This document shows positions 5,330-6,092 of a stretch of DNA of 6,092 nucleotides, one piece after another. Each line of letters starts with the position of its first letter. Position 1 is the stretch's first letter. The translations under genes were made by a program, and so were the position numbers. Under the pieces are notes generated by a model, which was given only the letters and a program-made list of their open reading frames with translations, did no database searches and was not told where the DNA came from. The DNA lies in contig MHFY01000077.1 of assembly GCA_001805375.1 (NCBI GenBank), positions 1 to 6,092 of the forward strand. Reading direction: 5' to 3'. This stretch comes from Omnitrophica WOR_2 bacterium GWA2_47_8. Lineage in GTDB: Bacteria; Omnitrophota; Gorgyraeia; Zapsychrales; GWA2-47-8.

Positions 5330-6043
5330 ATGAACGATAAACCGCAGCCGTTGCACATGCACTTAGACGAAATCAGAAAAAGACTTCTCGTTTGCTTTTT
5401 CTTCTTGGCGGTTTTTTCGATTCTGTGTTTTATCTTTATGGACCCGCTTTTAGACTTGCTCAAACGTCCCGCCGGGGGAGAGCTGAAACAGCTTGCGGTA
5501 TTCAGCCCCACGGCGGCGATCCTTTCATTTATGACCATTGCGGTTTCGGGGGGGCTCATTCTCTCAACGCCCATTTTTCTCTATCAGGTATGGAGGTTCA
5601 TTCTTCCGGCTCTGGAGCCGGAATCACAAAAGAAGGGTCTTGTCTTTATCAGCTCCGGAACCCTTTTGTTTTTGTCCGGATCCTGCCTGAGCTACTTGCT
5701 ATTACTTCCAGCCTCACTTCGTTTTTTGCTGAGCGTTGGCAAAGAGGATCTCATATTTTTAATTTCCCTAGATGCCTATGTTTCTTTTGTGCTGCTTCTC
5801 ATTCTCGGAGGCGGGCTTATTTTCGAAATGCCCATGCTGACTTACGTGCTCGCTCAATTAGGAATACTTACGGCAGATCAAATGCTCAGAGGATGGAAGA
5901 TGGCGATTGTGCTGGTTCTTTTCGGAGCAGCCTTTCTTACGCCGACGCCTGATGCATTCAATATGATGTTGATGGCGATGCCCATGTTTGTTTTGTATTT
6001 GCTTTCGATCAGTGTTGCAAAATTCGCCGAAAGGAAACACTAA
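5330..6043 (+). CDS. tatC: Sec-independent protein translocase subunit TatC
   Basis: This 237-aa inner-membrane protein is the twin-arginine signal receptor of the Tat system. The N-terminal signature HLDEIRKRL (11-19) is the conserved cytoplasmic motif that precedes the first helix. Hydrophobic stretches near 19-40, 62-83, 103-130, 149-175, 188-203 and 210-228 give the six expected membrane helices. LYQVWRFILPALEP (84-97) matches the conserved first cytoplasmic loop, FEMP (165-168) keeps the membrane Glu, and FLTPTPDAF (202-210) is typical of the loop before the last helix. The Glu normally found after the PAL motif (E103 in E. coli numbering) appears shifted by one residue (E98, with S99 at the usual place). 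The likely ribosome binding site AAGGAG (5310-5315) is 14 bases before the ATG, rather long. The gene follows the conditional terminator and ends one base before moaA, so both should share riboswitch control. Confidence 0.94.
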   Translation: MNDKPQPLHMHLDEIRKRLLVCFFFLAVFSILCFIFMDPLLDLLKRPAGGELKQLAVFSPTAAILSFMTIAVSGGLILSTPIFLYQVWRFILPALEPESQKKGLVFISSGTLLFLSGSCLSYLLLLPASLRFLLSVGKEDLIFLISLDAYVSFVLLLILGGGLIFEMPMLTYVLAQLGILTADQMLRGWKMAIVLVLFGAAFLTPTPDAFNMMLMAMPMFVLYLLSISVAKFAERKH

Positions 6044-6044
6044 G

Positions 6045-6092
6045 ATGGCAGCATCGCTTGTAGATTCTTACGGACGAAAGATCACCTATTTA
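6045..6092 (+). CDS. moaA: GTP 3',8-cyclase MoaA, N-terminal fragment (cut by window end)
   Basis: Only the first 16 codons are present: MAASLVDSYGRKITYL. The pattern L-V/x-D-S/P-F/Y-G-R-K/R-I-x-Y-L is the conserved start of MoaA, normally followed by the radical SAM motif CxxxCxxC, which lies outside the window. MoaA converts GTP to 3',8-cyclo-GTP, the first step of molybdopterin synthesis in the cytoplasm. An AAAGGA ribosome binding site at 6030-6035 lies 9 bases upstream. The start is 2 bases after the tatC stop, so the two genes are probably cotranscribed. The fragment is short, but the motif is distinctive and it fits the riboswitch and molybdoenzyme context. Confidence 0.82.
   Translation, partial: MAASLVDSYGRKITYL

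Noticed and set aside
5316..5333. Tiny five-codon ORF ATG ATT CAG AGG TCA TGA overlapping the tatC start
   Set aside because: Its ATG directly abuts the AAGGAG sequence, with no spacing for initiation; it is most likely chance, although the overlap with the tatC ATG is curious.
5105..5574. Minus-strand open frames over the leader RNA and the start of tatC
   Set aside because: They cover the RNA hairpins and a clear TatC coding sequence, and their translations have no recognisable features.

Overview
The window reads as one left-to-right gene cluster from a bacterium that makes a nitrite oxidoreductase-like (NXR) member of the type II DMSO reductase molybdoenzyme family. The beta subunit matches, from memory, the NxrB form found in Nitrospira, Nitrospina and anammox bacteria, more than cytoplasmic NarH. 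Tat translocase genes and a periplasmic protein with a signal peptide fit a diderm bacterium whose enzyme faces the periplasm. The exact phylum cannot be read from this stretch: Nitrospirota, Nitrospinota, Omnitrophota and other candidate lineages remain possible. No gene is supported on the minus strand.

Layout, all on +: the 3' end of nxrA (2-646, catalytic subunit, truncated by the window edge); an unrecognised 91-aa protein (655-930); nxrB (923-2161, iron-sulfur subunit); a TorD/NarJ-like chaperone (2127-2900); an unrecognised 307-aa protein with C-terminal CxxC pairs (2909-3832); a 2x[4Fe-4S] ferredoxin-like protein (3829-4182); an exported cupredoxin-like/carboxypeptidase-regulatory-like protein (4184-4882); tatA, only 54 codons (4913-5077); a structured RNA leader with an intrinsic terminator (5086-5293); tatC (5330-6043); and the first 16 codons of moaA (6045-6092, cut by the window end). 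Most junctions overlap or are separated by a few bases, so 2-5077 looks like one operon.

The most interesting element is the 253-base gap between tatA and tatC. It folds on paper into a multi-hairpin aptamer closed by a P1 helix, followed by a competing antiterminator hairpin and a 12-bp terminator with a U tract. The next genes are tatC and moaA, the first enzyme of molybdenum cofactor (Moco) synthesis. I therefore call it a probable Moco-family riboswitch acting as a ligand-induced OFF switch. It would tie Moco synthesis and the Tat pore subunit to cofactor supply, while the upstream NXR genes and tatA escape that control.

Inferred cooperation: MoaA starts Moco synthesis; the TorD-like chaperone, and perhaps the 307-aa protein, help insert the cofactor and fold NxrA with NxrB; TatA/TatC export the folded complex; the ferredoxin and the exported cupredoxin-like protein may carry electrons or assist assembly. 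No membrane or heme gamma subunit (NxrC-like) is seen here, so if present it lies upstream or elsewhere.
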